This document shows, piece by piece, positions 17,704 to 27,227 of a stretch of DNA of 64,000 nt (the stretch's first letter is position 1; every line of letters starts with the position of its first letter). Origin of the DNA: Gammaproteobacteria bacterium (GTDB lineage Bacteria > Pseudomonadota > Gammaproteobacteria > SZUA-229); contig JAPHRO010000015.1 in assembly GCA_026195895.1 (NCBI GenBank), positions 62,001 to 126,000 on the forward strand, written 5' to 3'. Below the pieces are notes generated by a model. The model was not told the origin of the DNA. It made no database searches and worked only from the letters and a program-made list of their open reading frames with translations. The translations under genes were made by a program, and so were the position numbers.

Positions 17704-17712
17704 TGCTATAGT
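17704..17712 (+). promoter_or_regulatory. Extended -10 promoter of rnpB
   Basis: TGC-TATAGT is an extended -10 element, with TATAGT at 17707-17712. It ends seven bases before the inferred 5' end of RNase P RNA. No good -35 box is seen, which is usual with an extended -10. Confidence 0.6.
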
Positions 17713-17718
17713 CGCACT

Positions 17719-18085
17719 CGAAGTCGGCCAGGCAATCGCCTGTTGTTTTTACAACGGGAGGAAAGTCCGGGCTCCACAGGGCAGGGTGCCAGGTAACGCC
17801 TGGGAGGCGTGAGCCTACGGCCAGTGCAACAGAAAGTATACCGCCCGATTATCTTCGGATGATCAGGTAAGGGTGAAATGGTGCGGTAAGAGCGCACCGC
17901 GCAACAGGTAACTGTTGTGGCAGGGTAAACCCCACCCGGAGCAAGACCAAATAGAGGAACAAAGGCTCGGCCCGAGCTGTTCCTGGGTAGGTTGCTAGAG
18001 GTGCGCAGCGATGTGCATCCCAGATGAATGATTGCCCCAGTTTCGACTGGACAGAACCCGGCTTATCGGCCGACTTCATTTTTTT
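17719..18085 (+). ncRNA. rnpB: RNase P RNA, bacterial class A
   Basis: The catalytic RNA that trims the 5' leader of tRNA precursors. The conserved core is present: GAGGAAAGTCCGGGCTCC-like sequence at about 17757-17776, the AGGGTGCCAGGTAACGCCTGGG hairpin region, ACAGAAAGTATACCGCC, GGTAAGGGTGAAA, and GCAAGACCAAATAGAGGAACA near 17940-17960. The closing helix P1 is seen as GAAGTCGGCC (17720-17729) with GGCCGACTTC (18068-18077), followed by seven T residues to 18085. The ends are inferred from P1 and may be off by a few bases. The gene normally lies between rsmI and mraZ in relatives. Confidence 0.96.
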
Positions 18086-18273
18086 ATTCTCTCTTTATTC
18101 TCCTTTATATTCTCAATAGAAATCCAACAAACTTAAAGTAAATTATTAAGTTTCATTTGCAACTGATTGAGTTGTTTGTTTTTCTCCCGTTCGTCTCCAT
18201 GCAATGTCCAGGGTTTTTCCTCTAAGTTACTGTCATATAAGGTTTTTTTTCCCTGTTTCTGGGAGGTTTTTGC

Positions 18274-18303
18274 TTGACAGTGGCGGGTAGTGGTACCTAT
18301 AGT
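18274..18303 (+). promoter_or_regulatory. mraZ (dcw cluster) promoter
   Basis: A perfect -35 box TTGACA (18274-18279) and -10 box TATAGT (18298-18303) with an 18-base spacer. Transcription would start near 18310, right at the MraZ boxes, and leave a leader of about 135 bases. The rest of 18086-18444 holds nothing else I can name. Confidence 0.75.
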
Positions 18304-18312
18304 TCAACAAAG

Positions 18313-18337
18313 TGGGGAAAAGTGGGTGAGTGTGGGT
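18313..18337 (+). promoter_or_regulatory. MraZ operator: three TGGG boxes at 10-base spacing
   Basis: TGGG occurs at 18313, 18323 and 18333, exactly one helical turn apart. MraZ is known to bind direct TGGGN repeats of this spacing in front of its own gene and to repress the dcw cluster. The boxes lie just downstream of the predicted promoter. Confidence 0.85.
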
Positions 18338-18444
18338 ATAGTTTGGTTCGAGCTTTCTTTTTCTGGCATGGTTCGGTGCGGGATTTAAGGATCAAAAAAA
18401 CGGCCTTAGGGCAAAAAATAAAAACTGGCAGGTAAAAATAAACA

Positions 18445-18903
18445 ATGGTATTCCGCGGTATTAACAATCTGGCTCTGGATGCAAAAGGTCGTATGGCCGT
18501 GCCTGCTCGCTATCGCGAAAAGCTGGCGGACTCCTGTGGTGGCCGATTAATTGTTACCGTGGATCGTGATCGTTGCCTGCTGCTTTACCCGCAACATGAA
18601 TGGGAAATTATTGAGGCTCAACTGGCGGCGTTGCCCAGTTTTAATAAACAGGCCAGGCATTTGCAGCGTTTATTGATTGGTCATGCGACCGAAGTGGATC
18701 TGGATTCCCAGGGTCGAATTTTGCTGCCGACTATTTTGCGCGAATATGCCAGTCTGGAGAAAAAATGTGTACTGATTGGCCAGGGTAAAAAATTTGAAAT
18801 CTGGGATGAGCAAAGCTGGAACGAAAATCAGAGTGCCTGGCTTGAAGATGCTAATGCTGAAGAAGGTGAAATGCCGTCAGCGCTGGAAAGTCTCTCTCTG
18901 TAA
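18445..18903 (+). CDS. mraZ: Transcriptional regulator MraZ
   Basis: A 152-residue protein with two AbrB-like halves: [23 protein letters not shown] (about 3-25) and [22 protein letters not shown] (about 75-96), each ending in the DxKGR/DxQGR-type signature. MraZ forms a ring and binds the TGGG repeats upstream of its own gene, acting mainly as a repressor of the division and cell wall cluster. It is the first gene of the cluster, and its stop overlaps the rsmH start (TAATG). Confidence 0.96.
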   Translation: MVFRGINNLALDAKGRMAVPARYREKLADSCGGRLIVTVDRDRCLLLYPQHEWEIIEAQLAALPSFNKQARHLQRLLIGHATEVDLDSQGRILLPTILREYASLEKKCVLIGQGKKFEIWDEQSWNENQSAWLEDANAEEGEMPSALESLSL

Positions 18904-19865
18904 TGGAGACGGGAGAGCAGCCACCAGCAAAACAGAATAAATACGCGCACCAACCTGTTTTGTTGCAGGAAGTGCTGGAGGGGTTGGCGATAAAGCCAGA
19001 TGGAGTCTATCTGGATGGCACCTTTGGACGCGGTGGTCATGCAGAAAAGATACTGGAGCAGTTGGGTGAAGGCGGCCGTTTGTTGGCAATTGATCAGGAC
19101 CCGCAGGCGGTTGCAGTAGCTGAACAACGATTTGGACAGGAGCCACGATTTGAAATTGTCCGTGCGAACTTTGAGTCACTGGCAGATGTGGTAGCAGAGC
19201 GTGGACTTAAGCAGAAAATTGATGGTGTATTGCTGGATATCGGAGTGTCATCACCGCAACTGGATGATGCCTCTCGAGGATTCAGTTTTCTTAAGCCGGG
19301 GCCATTGGATATGCGCATGAATCCAGAAGTCGGTCAGTCAGCAGCAGAGTGGTTGGCTGAAGTTGAGGAAAATGATTTGACCATGGTTTTGAAGCGTTAC
19401 GGTGAAGAACGCTTTGCTCGCCGAATTGCTCGTGCTGTTATCACAACGCGCCAGGAAAAAGAAATTACAGATACCGTTCAGTTTGCAGAACTGATCAGCG
19501 CTGCGGTGCCAATAAAAGAAAAACATAAACATCCTGCCACCAGGAGTTTTCAGGCAATTCGAATTTATATTAATCGTGAACTCGAAGTGCTGGAGCAGGC
19601 ATTGAAAGATGCGGTTGATGTGCTGGCAGTAGGCGGGCGTCTGGTGGTGATTAGTTTTCATTCACTGGAGGATCGTATTGTAAAGCGTTTCATGCGTGAT
19701 CTGGCGCGCGGTCCTCAATTGCCAAAAGATTTACCGATTATGAATAGTGATATTGAAATTCCGTTTAAATTGGTTGGTAAAGCAATTAAACCAGATGCAG
19801 AAGAAATTGAACAAAATCCCCGTTCACGCAGTTCGGTTTTGCGAATTTTGGAGCGAGTGCATTGA
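18903..19865 (+). CDS. rsmH: 16S rRNA (cytosine-1402-N4)-methyltransferase
   Basis: RsmH (formerly MraW) methylates N4 of C1402 in 16S rRNA, the same nucleotide whose ribose is methylated by RsmI encoded nearby. The 320-residue product shows [13 protein letters not shown], the SAM site [12 protein letters not shown] (about residues 38-49), [23 protein letters not shown] and [12 protein letters not shown] near the C-terminus. The start overlaps the mraZ stop and its stop overlaps the ftsL start, so translation is coupled along the cluster. Confidence 0.96.
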   Translation: METGEQPPAKQNKYAHQPVLLQEVLEGLAIKPDGVYLDGTFGRGGHAEKILEQLGEGGRLLAIDQDPQAVAVAEQRFGQEPRFEIVRANFESLADVVAERGLKQKIDGVLLDIGVSSPQLDDASRGFSFLKPGPLDMRMNPEVGQSAAEWLAEVEENDLTMVLKRYGEERFARRIARAVITTRQEKEITDTVQFAELISAAVPIKEKHKHPATRSFQAIRIYINRELEVLEQALKDAVDVLAVGGRLVVISFHSLEDRIVKRFMRDLARGPQLPKDLPIMNSDIEIPFKLVGKAIKPDAEEIEQNPRSRSSVLRILERVH

Positions 19866-20131
19866 AAATATTAGTCGGTATAGCAACGCTGTTGTTAGTG
19901 CTGGTTATGAGTTCTGCGTTTGGAATGATTTATAGCAAACATCAAAGTCGAAAGCTGTTTGTTGAATTGCAGCAGTTACACAAACAGATAGATGAATTGA
20001 ATATTGAGTGGGGGCGTTTACAGCTTGAGCAAAGCGCCTGGTCGGCGCATGGTCGAGTTGAGCGTATCGCACGTAAAAAACTGAATATGAAATTACCCGA
20101 TGCAAATGAGATTGTTTACATACAGCAATGA
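19862..20131 (+). CDS. ftsL: Cell division protein FtsL
   Basis: An 89-residue bitopic membrane protein of the FtsQLB complex, which controls septal peptidoglycan synthesis. A transmembrane helix (about residues 3-21) is followed by a leucine-rich coiled coil ([26 protein letters not shown]). The start is TTG at 19862, overlapping the rsmH TGA; any later ATG would cut off the membrane helix. The stop overlaps the ftsI start (ATGA). Confidence 0.92.
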   Translation: MKILVGIATLLLVLVMSSAFGMIYSKHQSRKLFVELQQLHKQIDELNIEWGRLQLEQSAWSAHGRVERIARKKLNMKLPDANEIVYIQQ

Positions 20132-21831
20132 GTAAAACTAACCGCAAGCCACATTATCAGGTACGTCGCTTCATCGTATTGTCGGTGTTCTCGCTGGCGA
20201 TTGTGGGTTTGTTGTGGCGCGCGCTGGATATGCAGGTGTTAAATCAGGAGTTTTTCAAGCAGCAGGGTGATGCGCGTCACTTGCGAGTTGTTGCTATTCC
20301 TGCGCATCGTGGTGATATTTATGATCGGAATGGTGAGCCGCTCGCAATTAGTACGCCCGTGGATACGGTGTGGGCGAATCCGGGTGAATTAATCGAATCA
20401 ATAGCGCGCGTACCTGAGTTGGCAAAAACTCTGTCAATGGATGCTGCGGCGCTAAAGAAAAAAATAAAACAAAATGCGCATCGTGAATTTTTATATGTGC
20501 GCCGACATGTCGAGCCAGGTATTGGCAGGCAGGTGCGTCAACTTGGTTTGCCTGGTATTTATTTACGCCGCGAGTATAAGCGTTATTATCCTGCCGGCGA
20601 AGTAACCTCCCATGTGCTGGGTTTTTCTAATGTTGATGATCGAGGACAGGAAGGTCTGGAGCTGGCATACGATGACTGGTTAACCGGCAAGGAAGGCGCT
20701 AAACGGATCATTCGTGATCGGCTTGGCAGAGCCATTGATGATGTCGAGCGCTTAAGCGCAGAGGAGCCCGGGCAATCAGTTTATTTAAGTATTGATCGTC
20801 GCTTACAGTATCTCGCCTATCGAGAGTTAAAGTCGGCGGTCAAGGAGCATCGAGCAATTGCGGGGTCTGCAGTTGTGATGGACGCACAAAATGGTGAAGT
20901 GCTGGCCATGGTGAATCAGCCTTCATTCAATGCCAATGATCGTAGTCAGTTGCGTCCGGGGGTATATCGGAATCGTGGGTTAACCGATGTGTTCGAGCCG
21001 GGCTCAACGATGAAGCCATTCACCATTGCGGCGGCACTGGAAACGGGGCGCTGGCATCCCCGGGACAATGTTCATACTGAGCCGGGTTATTACCAGGTGC
21101 AGGGTAGTACGATTAAAGATGTACGCAATTATGGAAAAATAAACCTGGAAGAAATAATTCTTAAGTCCAGCAATGTGGGTGTGAGTAAAGTTGCTCTGTC
21201 CCTGGAGCAGGAGCAGCAGTTGGACATGTATACCAAACTGGGTTTTGGTATTGACACGGGGAGTGGCTTCCCGGGTGAACGTGCCGGTAGTTTGCGTACC
21301 GGCAACCTGAGTGAATTTGAACGCGCCACCATGGCGTTTGGTTACAGTATTTCGGTGACGCCATTGCAGCTTGCGCGTGCCTATGCTGTGCTGGCCGCCG
21401 GTGGCGTGATTTATCCAGCCAGTTTTTTGCGTCGCGATGAACCGACTCAGGGCGAGCGGGTGATGAGTAAAAAAACAGCGCAGCAGGTTGTTCGAATGAT
21501 GGAGCGCGTTGTGAGTCCTGAGGGTACGGCTAATAAAGCCAGTATTGCAAATTATCGGGTGGCTGGAAAAACTGGCACGGTGCACAAATTTATTTCCGGT
21601 GGTTATGCGGATGACCGTTATCTTTCTGTGTTTGCCGGGATGGCACCGGCATCGAATCCACGACTGGTTATGGTAGTCATGTTAAATGAACCACGAAATG
21701 GAGAGCATTTTGGCGGCAAGGTTGCAGGGCCGGTGTTCTCGAATGTTATGTCGGGTGCCTTGCGTTTACTTGATATTCCGCCTGATGATTTGAAGATTGC
21801 GTCAAAGAAATCTGCGAGGGAAAACGTATGA
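20128..21831 (+). CDS. ftsI: Peptidoglycan D,D-transpeptidase FtsI (PBP3)
   Basis: Class B penicillin-binding protein that cross-links septal peptidoglycan with FtsW. The 567-residue protein has a short cytoplasmic tail, one membrane helix (about 15-33) and a periplasmic dimerisation domain beginning at RGDIYDRNGEPLA. The transpeptidase domain has all three motifs: STMK with Ser293 and Lys296, SSN at 347-349 and KTG at 481-483. Length and layout are usual for the family. It overlaps ftsL and murE by four bases on each side. Confidence 0.97.
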   Translation: MSKTNRKPHYQVRRFIVLSVFSLAIVGLLWRALDMQVLNQEFFKQQGDARHLRVVAIPAHRGDIYDRNGEPLAISTPVDTVWANPGELIESIARVPELAKTLSMDAAALKKKIKQNAHREFLYVRRHVEPGIGRQVRQLGLPGIYLRREYKRYYPAGEVTSHVLGFSNVDDRGQEGLELAYDDWLTGKEGAKRIIRDRLGRAIDDVERLSAEEPGQSVYLSIDRRLQYLAYRELKSAVKEHRAIAGSAVVMDAQNGEVLAMVNQPSFNANDRSQLRPGVYRNRGLTDVFEPGSTMKPFTIAAALETGRWHPRDNVHTEPGYYQVQGSTIKDVRNYGKINLEEIILKSSNVGVSKVALSLEQEQQLDMYTKLGFGIDTGSGFPGERAGSLRTGNLSEFERATMAFGYSISVTPLQLARAYAVLAAGGVIYPASFLRRDEPTQGERVMSKKTAQQVVRMMERVVSPEGTANKASIANYRVAGKTGTVHKFISGGYADDRYLSVFAGMAPASNPRLVMVVMLNEPRNGEHFGGKVAGPVFSNVMSGALRLLDIPPDDLKIASKKSARENV

Positions 21832-23357
21832 TGGCGGCGATGAAATTCGAAGATCAACAGATGACGCTGAAACAATTATTGAGTGACTTTGTCAGTATTA
21901 ATTGCCTGCCGGATATTCCAGTTACTGGCTTATCTCTTGATAGCAGGCAAATTAAACCGGGCAATATTTTTGTGGCCCTTGAAGGACAAATTGAGCATGG
22001 CCTGGCATTTGCGGAAGCGGCACTTAATAAAGGTGCGGTTGCCGTCTTATGTGATCGTAAATTTGATCAATACTGCCAGCAGATACTGTCTTCTCTGATG
22101 ACACGCATCGTCTGTGTGCCGATCAATAAACTGGAGCAGCATCTGGGTGAAATTGCCAGTCGTTATTATGCGCATCCATCACACAATATGTTTGCGGTTG
22201 GTGTTACCGGCACCGATGGTAAAACTTCGGTCAGTCATTTCATCGCGCAGGCGCTTGATGATGCATCTGAACGCTGTGCGGTACTCGGCACTATCGGTAA
22301 TGGATTGATCGGGCAGCTCGAACCAGCAAGTCACACAACACCGGATGTTGTCAGGGTGCATCAGCTATTTAGTGAGTATCAGCAGCAGGGTGCGTCACAG
22401 TTAGTAATGGAAGTTTCCTCGCATGGTCTTGATCAGGGCAGGGTAGATGCGGTTGATTTCGATGTTGCAGTACTGACTAATCTTGGTCGTGATCACCTGG
22501 ATTATCATGGTGATCTGGATGCCTATCGGAATGCCAAGCGGCGCTTATTTGAACAGCCGCAATTAAAAGCCATTGTATTAAATATTGATGATGAATTCGG
22601 TCGCCAGTTGGCGACCGAGTTGCACAAGCGTATACAGGTATGGACTTATCGTACCCAGGGTGATGCTTTGCCAGGAATTGCAAACCAGCTGAGTGCCAGT
22701 GTTATCGGTGCGGATGAAAGTGGTTTAAAAATTGAAATAAAATCACCCTTTGGTGCAGCACCTGCACACCTGTCGTTATTGGGTGAGTTTAATGTGTCAA
22801 ATGCACTGGCGACTTTATCTGTATTGCTGATCAGGGGAATACAGTTTGATGAAGCAATACAGCGACTGGAAAAACTTAAAACAGTTTCCGGTCGGATGGA
22901 ATCGTTTCATCGTCAGGGAAAACCACTGGTGGTTGTTGATTATGCACATACACCGCAAGCGCTGGCGTCGGCCCTGTTTTCCCTGCGCAAGCATTGTACG
23001 GGTGAGCTGTATTGTGTGTTTGGTTGCGGCGGTGACCGGGATCAGGGTAAGCGACCATTAATGGCGCAAGCGGCCGAAAAATATGCCGATAAAATTTTTA
23101 TTACTGATGATAATCCGCGCACAGAAAATGCGGACGATATTGTTCAGGCAATTTTAAGCGGATTCAAAAAAACAACAGCATGCAATGTTGTCCATGATCG
23201 CAAACAGGCCATAGCTGATGTAATTAGTCAGGCGGGTGAGCATGATGTTGTACTGGTTGCCGGTAAAGGTCACGAAGACTATCAGATTATCGGTTCACAG
23301 AAATATGCGTTTAGTGATGTGGCAGTCGTCCAGGAATTTTTAGGAGTTGCTGAATGA
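21828..23357 (+). CDS. murE: UDP-MurNAc-L-Ala-D-Glu:meso-diaminopimelate ligase
   Basis: Adds the third residue of the peptidoglycan stem peptide in the cytoplasm. The 509-residue protein has the Mur ligase three-domain layout: the nucleotide-sugar domain with SLDSRQIKPGNIFVAL, the ATPase domain with GVTGTDGKTS, and the C-terminal domain with the DDNPRTEN motif. The DNPR form indicates meso-diaminopimelate as substrate. ATG codons at 21828, 21831 and 21840 are all possible starts; 21828 overlaps the ftsI stop. Confidence 0.96.
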   Translation: MMAAMKFEDQQMTLKQLLSDFVSINCLPDIPVTGLSLDSRQIKPGNIFVALEGQIEHGLAFAEAALNKGAVAVLCDRKFDQYCQQILSSLMTRIVCVPINKLEQHLGEIASRYYAHPSHNMFAVGVTGTDGKTSVSHFIAQALDDASERCAVLGTIGNGLIGQLEPASHTTPDVVRVHQLFSEYQQQGASQLVMEVSSHGLDQGRVDAVDFDVAVLTNLGRDHLDYHGDLDAYRNAKRRLFEQPQLKAIVLNIDDEFGRQLATELHKRIQVWTYRTQGDALPGIANQLSASVIGADESGLKIEIKSPFGAAPAHLSLLGEFNVSNALATLSVLLIRGIQFDEAIQRLEKLKTVSGRMESFHRQGKPLVVVDYAHTPQALASALFSLRKHCTGELYCVFGCGGDRDQGKRPLMAQAAEKYADKIFITDDNPRTENADDIVQAILSGFKKTTACNVVHDRKQAIADVISQAGEHDVVLVAGKGHEDYQIIGSQKYAFSDVAVVQEFLGVAE

Positions 23358-24724
23358 TGAGTTTGCAACAGACCTCACAAATACTGGACGGTGCCTTGCA
23401 CGGCAATGATGTCATGTTTGATAGCGTGTCTACAGACACCCGCAGTTTGCAAAAAGGCGCATTATATTTTGCATTAAAGGGCGATCGATTTGATGGTCAT
23501 GATTATCTACAGCAGGCGCAACAGTCAGGTGCGGTAGCAGCGGTAGTAAGTGAATACAAAGAACTGGATTTGCCACAGATACAGGTGGTGGATACACGTA
23601 AGGCTTTAGGGAGGCTGGCGGCGGCTTGGCGGCAAAAATTTCAGGGGACTGTAATAGGAGTTACCGGTAGTAATGGTAAAACAACAGTAAAAGAAATGAT
23701 TGCTGCCATATTAGCGGAGCGGGGTGAGGTGTTGGCAACACTGGGAAATTTTAATAATGATATTGGGCTGCCACTCACCCTGTTACGCATGGAATCTGCA
23801 TTAATGGCAAATAAAAATAATTATGCCGTAATTGAAATGGGGGCAAATCATCAGGGGGAAATTTTTGAGTTGACGCAAATCACGCGGCCAGATGTGGCAG
23901 TGATAACTAATGCGGGACCGGCACATCTGGAAGGTTTTGGATCAGTCAAAAAAGTAGCTAAAGCCAAAGGCGAAATTTATTCTGGATTAACAGATGCAGG
24001 CGTGGCGATTATCAATGCAGATGATAAATATTTTGATTACTGGCAGTCATTATGTGACAGCAGAAAGATATCAAGTTTCGGCTTAAATAATGAACAGGCA
24101 GATGTTAAAGGCAAATGGCAGCCAACGACCACAGGTGGCAAATTAAGTATTCATACTGCACAGGGTGAGTGTAAAATAAATCTTTCGGTGCCGGGGCGGC
24201 ATAATGCAATGAATGCGCTGGCAGCATGCGCGGCGAGTCTGGCTGCTGGTGCAAGCATTGAAAATATTCAAACAGCACTGGCAAACTTCAGTGCTGTAAA
24301 AGGTCGCTTGAATATTTGTAAAGCAGCCTGTGATGCAGAAATTATTGATGATACTTATAACGCTAATCCTGCTTCACTAAAGGCAGGGCTTGAAGTATTG
24401 AGTGACATGCCGGGAGAACGCTGGCTGATATTAGGTGATATGGGCGAGCTTGGTGAAAACTCTGAAAGATTGCATTTTGATGTGGGTGTAAAAGCCAGCG
24501 AATCAGGAGTGAATCGTTTATTGGCTACCGGGCCAAATAGTAAATCAGCAGTAAAAGCGTTTGGTGAATATGGACAGCATTTTGAGACACAAGACGAATT
24601 AATTACTTTTCTACAACAGCATTTGCATGCTGATATGAGTGTGTTGGTCAAGGGATCGCGATTCATGCAGATGGATAAAGTGGTTGCTGCTATCGTAGAA
24701 AATAAACAGAAGGGGTCTGCCTGA
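23354..24724 (+). CDS. murF: UDP-MurNAc-tripeptide D-alanyl-D-alanine ligase
   Basis: Adds D-Ala-D-Ala to the muropeptide precursor, completing the pentapeptide. The 456-residue protein contains [18 protein letters not shown] in the first domain, the P-loop [14 protein letters not shown] in the second, [11 protein letters not shown], and the [10 protein letters not shown] motif at the start of the third domain, all typical of MurF. It overlaps murE by four bases, and its stop shares a base with the mraY start. The D-Ala-D-Ala donor is made by Ddl, encoded further along. Confidence 0.96.
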   Translation: MMSLQQTSQILDGALHGNDVMFDSVSTDTRSLQKGALYFALKGDRFDGHDYLQQAQQSGAVAAVVSEYKELDLPQIQVVDTRKALGRLAAAWRQKFQGTVIGVTGSNGKTTVKEMIAAILAERGEVLATLGNFNNDIGLPLTLLRMESALMANKNNYAVIEMGANHQGEIFELTQITRPDVAVITNAGPAHLEGFGSVKKVAKAKGEIYSGLTDAGVAIINADDKYFDYWQSLCDSRKISSFGLNNEQADVKGKWQPTTTGGKLSIHTAQGECKINLSVPGRHNAMNALAACAASLAAGASIENIQTALANFSAVKGRLNICKAACDAEIIDDTYNANPASLKAGLEVLSDMPGERWLILGDMGELGENSERLHFDVGVKASESGVNRLLATGPNSKSAVKAFGEYGQHFETQDELITFLQQHLHADMSVLVKGSRFMQMDKVVAAIVENKQKGSA

Positions 24725-25806
24725 TGTTGTTACTACTGGCTGATTATCTACAGCAATATCACAGCGGATTTAACGTTTTTCGTTACCTGACTTTTCGCGC
24801 GATTATGGGGACCTTAACGGCGCTGATGATTTCTTTGTGGATAGGCCCAACCATGATTCGTCGTTTGACCAGTTATAAAATTGGTCAGAATGTACGTGAT
24901 GACGGCCCCGAGTCTCATTTGTCAAAAGCTGGTACGCCGACTATGGGTGGCGCTTTGATTCTGGTCGCTGTTGCTATCAGTACCCTGTTATGGAGTGATT
25001 TGCAAAATAAACAGATGCTGATTGCATTGTCGGTAACCATGCTGTTTGGCGCCATCGGTTTTATTGATGATTTTAAAAAGTTAACGGCGGGTAACAGCAA
25101 AGGCCTGTCTGCAAAAGCCAAATATTTCTGGCAGACCGTGTTTGGTCTGGGAGCTGCCGTCGTTATGTATCGCTACGCGGTGCAGCCAATAGAAACAGCA
25201 TTGATTATACCTTTTGTAAAAGACGTCATGATCCCGCTTGGTTGGGGTTTCATTGTATTAGCTTATCTGGTCATAGTTGGCAGCAGTAATTCGGTAAATC
25301 TCACTGATGGTCTGGATGGACTGGCTATTTTGCCAACGGTCATGGTAGCCGGTGCGCTTGGCGTGTTTGCCTATGTCACCGGTCATGTAAATTTCGCGAC
25401 CTATCTGGCTATCCCTTATGTATCGGGTGTTGGCGAACTGGCCATTTTCTGTGGCACGCTGGTAGGTGCCGGGCTTGGCTTTTTATGGTTCAACACTTAT
25501 CCGGCGCAGGTATTTATGGGTGATGTGGGTGCACTTGCCCTGGGTGCGGCATTAGGTGTGGTCGCGGTGCTGGTTCGTCAGGAACTGGTTTTGTTAATAA
25601 TGGGTGGTGTATTCGTTATGGAAACTGTGTCCGTTATTTTACAGGTTGCATCTTTCAAATTAACCGGTAGACGTATATTTCGGATGGCGCCATTACACCA
25701 CCATTTTGAATTAAAGGGCTGGCCAGAGCCTCGAGTAATTGTTCGATTCTGGATTATCACCGTGGTGCTGGTGTTAATTGGTTTAGCTTCATTGAAGATT
25801 AGATAG
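24724..25806 (+). CDS. mraY: Phospho-MurNAc-pentapeptide transferase
   Basis: Integral inner membrane enzyme that moves phospho-MurNAc-pentapeptide onto undecaprenyl phosphate, forming lipid I. The 360-residue sequence has about ten hydrophobic helices and the diagnostic motifs: [15 protein letters not shown] with the catalytic aspartates, [25 protein letters not shown] and the MAPLHHHFE histidine cluster. It follows murF directly; murD begins 18 bases after its stop. Confidence 0.97.
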   Translation: MLLLLADYLQQYHSGFNVFRYLTFRAIMGTLTALMISLWIGPTMIRRLTSYKIGQNVRDDGPESHLSKAGTPTMGGALILVAVAISTLLWSDLQNKQMLIALSVTMLFGAIGFIDDFKKLTAGNSKGLSAKAKYFWQTVFGLGAAVVMYRYAVQPIETALIIPFVKDVMIPLGWGFIVLAYLVIVGSSNSVNLTDGLDGLAILPTVMVAGALGVFAYVTGHVNFATYLAIPYVSGVGELAIFCGTLVGAGLGFLWFNTYPAQVFMGDVGALALGAALGVVAVLVRQELVLLIMGGVFVMETVSVILQVASFKLTGRRIFRMAPLHHHFELKGWPEPRVIVRFWIITVVLVLIGLASLKIR

Positions 25807-25823
25807 CAAAGGTTTTTATACAA

Positions 25824-27227
25824 ATGACGGCGACTGCAGAAACATTGGCAAGTGTATCAGTAGCAGCTTTGGTAACAGCAATGGTTTCAACTGAAAACAA
25901 TAAGCAGGAATACACGCTGGTAGTCGGACTCGGCATTACCGGCTTGTCTGTCGTGCGTCATTTGAAAAATCAAAATCAGGAAGTGGTGGTCGTTGATAGT
26001 CGAGAGCAGCCACCAGGACTTGATGAATTGCATAAGCTTTATCCTGAGATAAGTGTTTATGCCGGTGAATTTGATCAGGCGCTGTTTATGGGAGCGAGCA
26101 AGTTAATTGTCAGCCCTGGTGTTTCTATTGCCGAGCCAGTTATTCAGCATGCAGTAGCTCAGGGTGTGGAGGTGGTTGGTGATGTGGAGCTGTTTGCGCA
26201 ACAGGTAACAGCGCCTGTCATTGCGATTACCGGTTCAAATGGTAAAAGCACGGTCACTACTCTGGTTGGCGAGATGGCAAAAGCGGCTGGATTAAATGTG
26301 GCCGTAGGCGGGAATATTGGTGTACCCGTTCTGGATTTGTTAAATAGCCAGGCAGATTTGTACGTGCTTGAATTGTCCAGTTTTCAGCTAGAAACTCTGC
26401 ATAGCTTGCAACCGGTTTCCGCTACTGTATTGAATATCAGTCCTGATCACATGGATCGTTATGAAAATTTTGAACACTATACAAAAGTAAAACAGAGTAT
26501 TTATCAGAATTGCAAAGTAGCGGTTATCAATCGAGATGATCCATGTGTAAAGGATATGACTAGTGGCCAGAAATTTATCAGTGGATTTACCCTGGGTGAA
26601 CCTGCTGTCGGTGATTTTGGGTTGCGAGAATTTGATGGCGAGACATGGTTATGTAAAGGCGGAAAAAAACTCATTGCTGAAAATGCGCTGAATCTTGGCG
26701 GGCGACATAATACAGCAAATGTGCTGGCGGCACTGGCTTTAGGCGAAGCGGCAAATTTATCAATAGATGACATGTCGAAAGCATTAGTAAGCTTTACCGG
26801 ATTGCCACATAGGACACAGTGGGTTGCGGAAATAGATGGTGTTGCCTGGTATAACGATTCCAAAGGTACCAATGTAGGGGCGACGCTGGCGGCGATTGAT
26901 GGTTTACGAGTAGAAAATAAACTGATTTTAATTGCGGGTGGTCTGGCCAAAGATGCAGATTTTTCAGCACTGCGAAATGCGGTTGAAGATAGAGTGCGAC
27001 TGGTTGTTCTGCTTGGTCAGGATGCACCAAAAATCGAACAGTCACTGGAAAATATTGTGCCTGTTTTCTATGCAAAAAATATGGATGATGCTGTTCATAT
27101 CGCAGCTGATCTGGCTCATGTTGGAGATAGTGTTCTGTTATCGCCGGCATGTGCAAGTTTTGACATGTTTCAGGGGTTTGCACATAGAGGCGAAGTATTT
27201 ATGAAGGCAGTGGAGGATTTGAAATGA
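25824..27227 (+). CDS. murD: UDP-MurNAc-L-alanine:D-glutamate ligase
   Basis: Adds D-glutamate as the second stem peptide residue. The 467-residue protein has the domain 1 glycine-rich GLGITGLSV, the P-loop ITGSNGKSTVTTL, LNISPDHMDRY, the GLPHRTQWV segment and YNDSKGTNVGAT. The first 30 or so residues before YTLVVGLGIT are rich in Ala, Thr and Val and exceed the usual MurD start. ATG at 25884 would give a more typical length; neither start has a convincing ribosome site. It overlaps ftsW by four bases. Confidence 0.95.
   Translation: MTATAETLASVSVAALVTAMVSTENNKQEYTLVVGLGITGLSVVRHLKNQNQEVVVVDSREQPPGLDELHKLYPEISVYAGEFDQALFMGASKLIVSPGVSIAEPVIQHAVAQGVEVVGDVELFAQQVTAPVIAITGSNGKSTVTTLVGEMAKAAGLNVAVGGNIGVPVLDLLNSQADLYVLELSSFQLETLHSLQPVSATVLNISPDHMDRYENFEHYTKVKQSIYQNCKVAVINRDDPCVKDMTSGQKFISGFTLGEPAVGDFGLREFDGETWLCKGGKKLIAENALNLGGRHNTANVLAALALGEAANLSIDDMSKALVSFTGLPHRTQWVAEIDGVAWYNDSKGTNVGATLAAIDGLRVENKLILIAGGLAKDADFSALRNAVEDRVRLVVLLGQDAPKIEQSLENIVPVFYAKNMDDAVHIAADLAHVGDSVLLSPACASFDMFQGFAHRGEVFMKAVEDLK

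Noticed and set aside
17706-18079. Two short minus-strand open frames over the RNase P RNA
   Set aside because: The DNA is fully explained by rnpB with its conserved core and P1 helix; the frames have no ribosome sites and no recognisable product.
21004-21585. 193-codon minus-strand frame opposite ftsI
   Set aside because: It covers the conserved transpeptidase motifs on the other strand; a shadow of ftsI codon structure.
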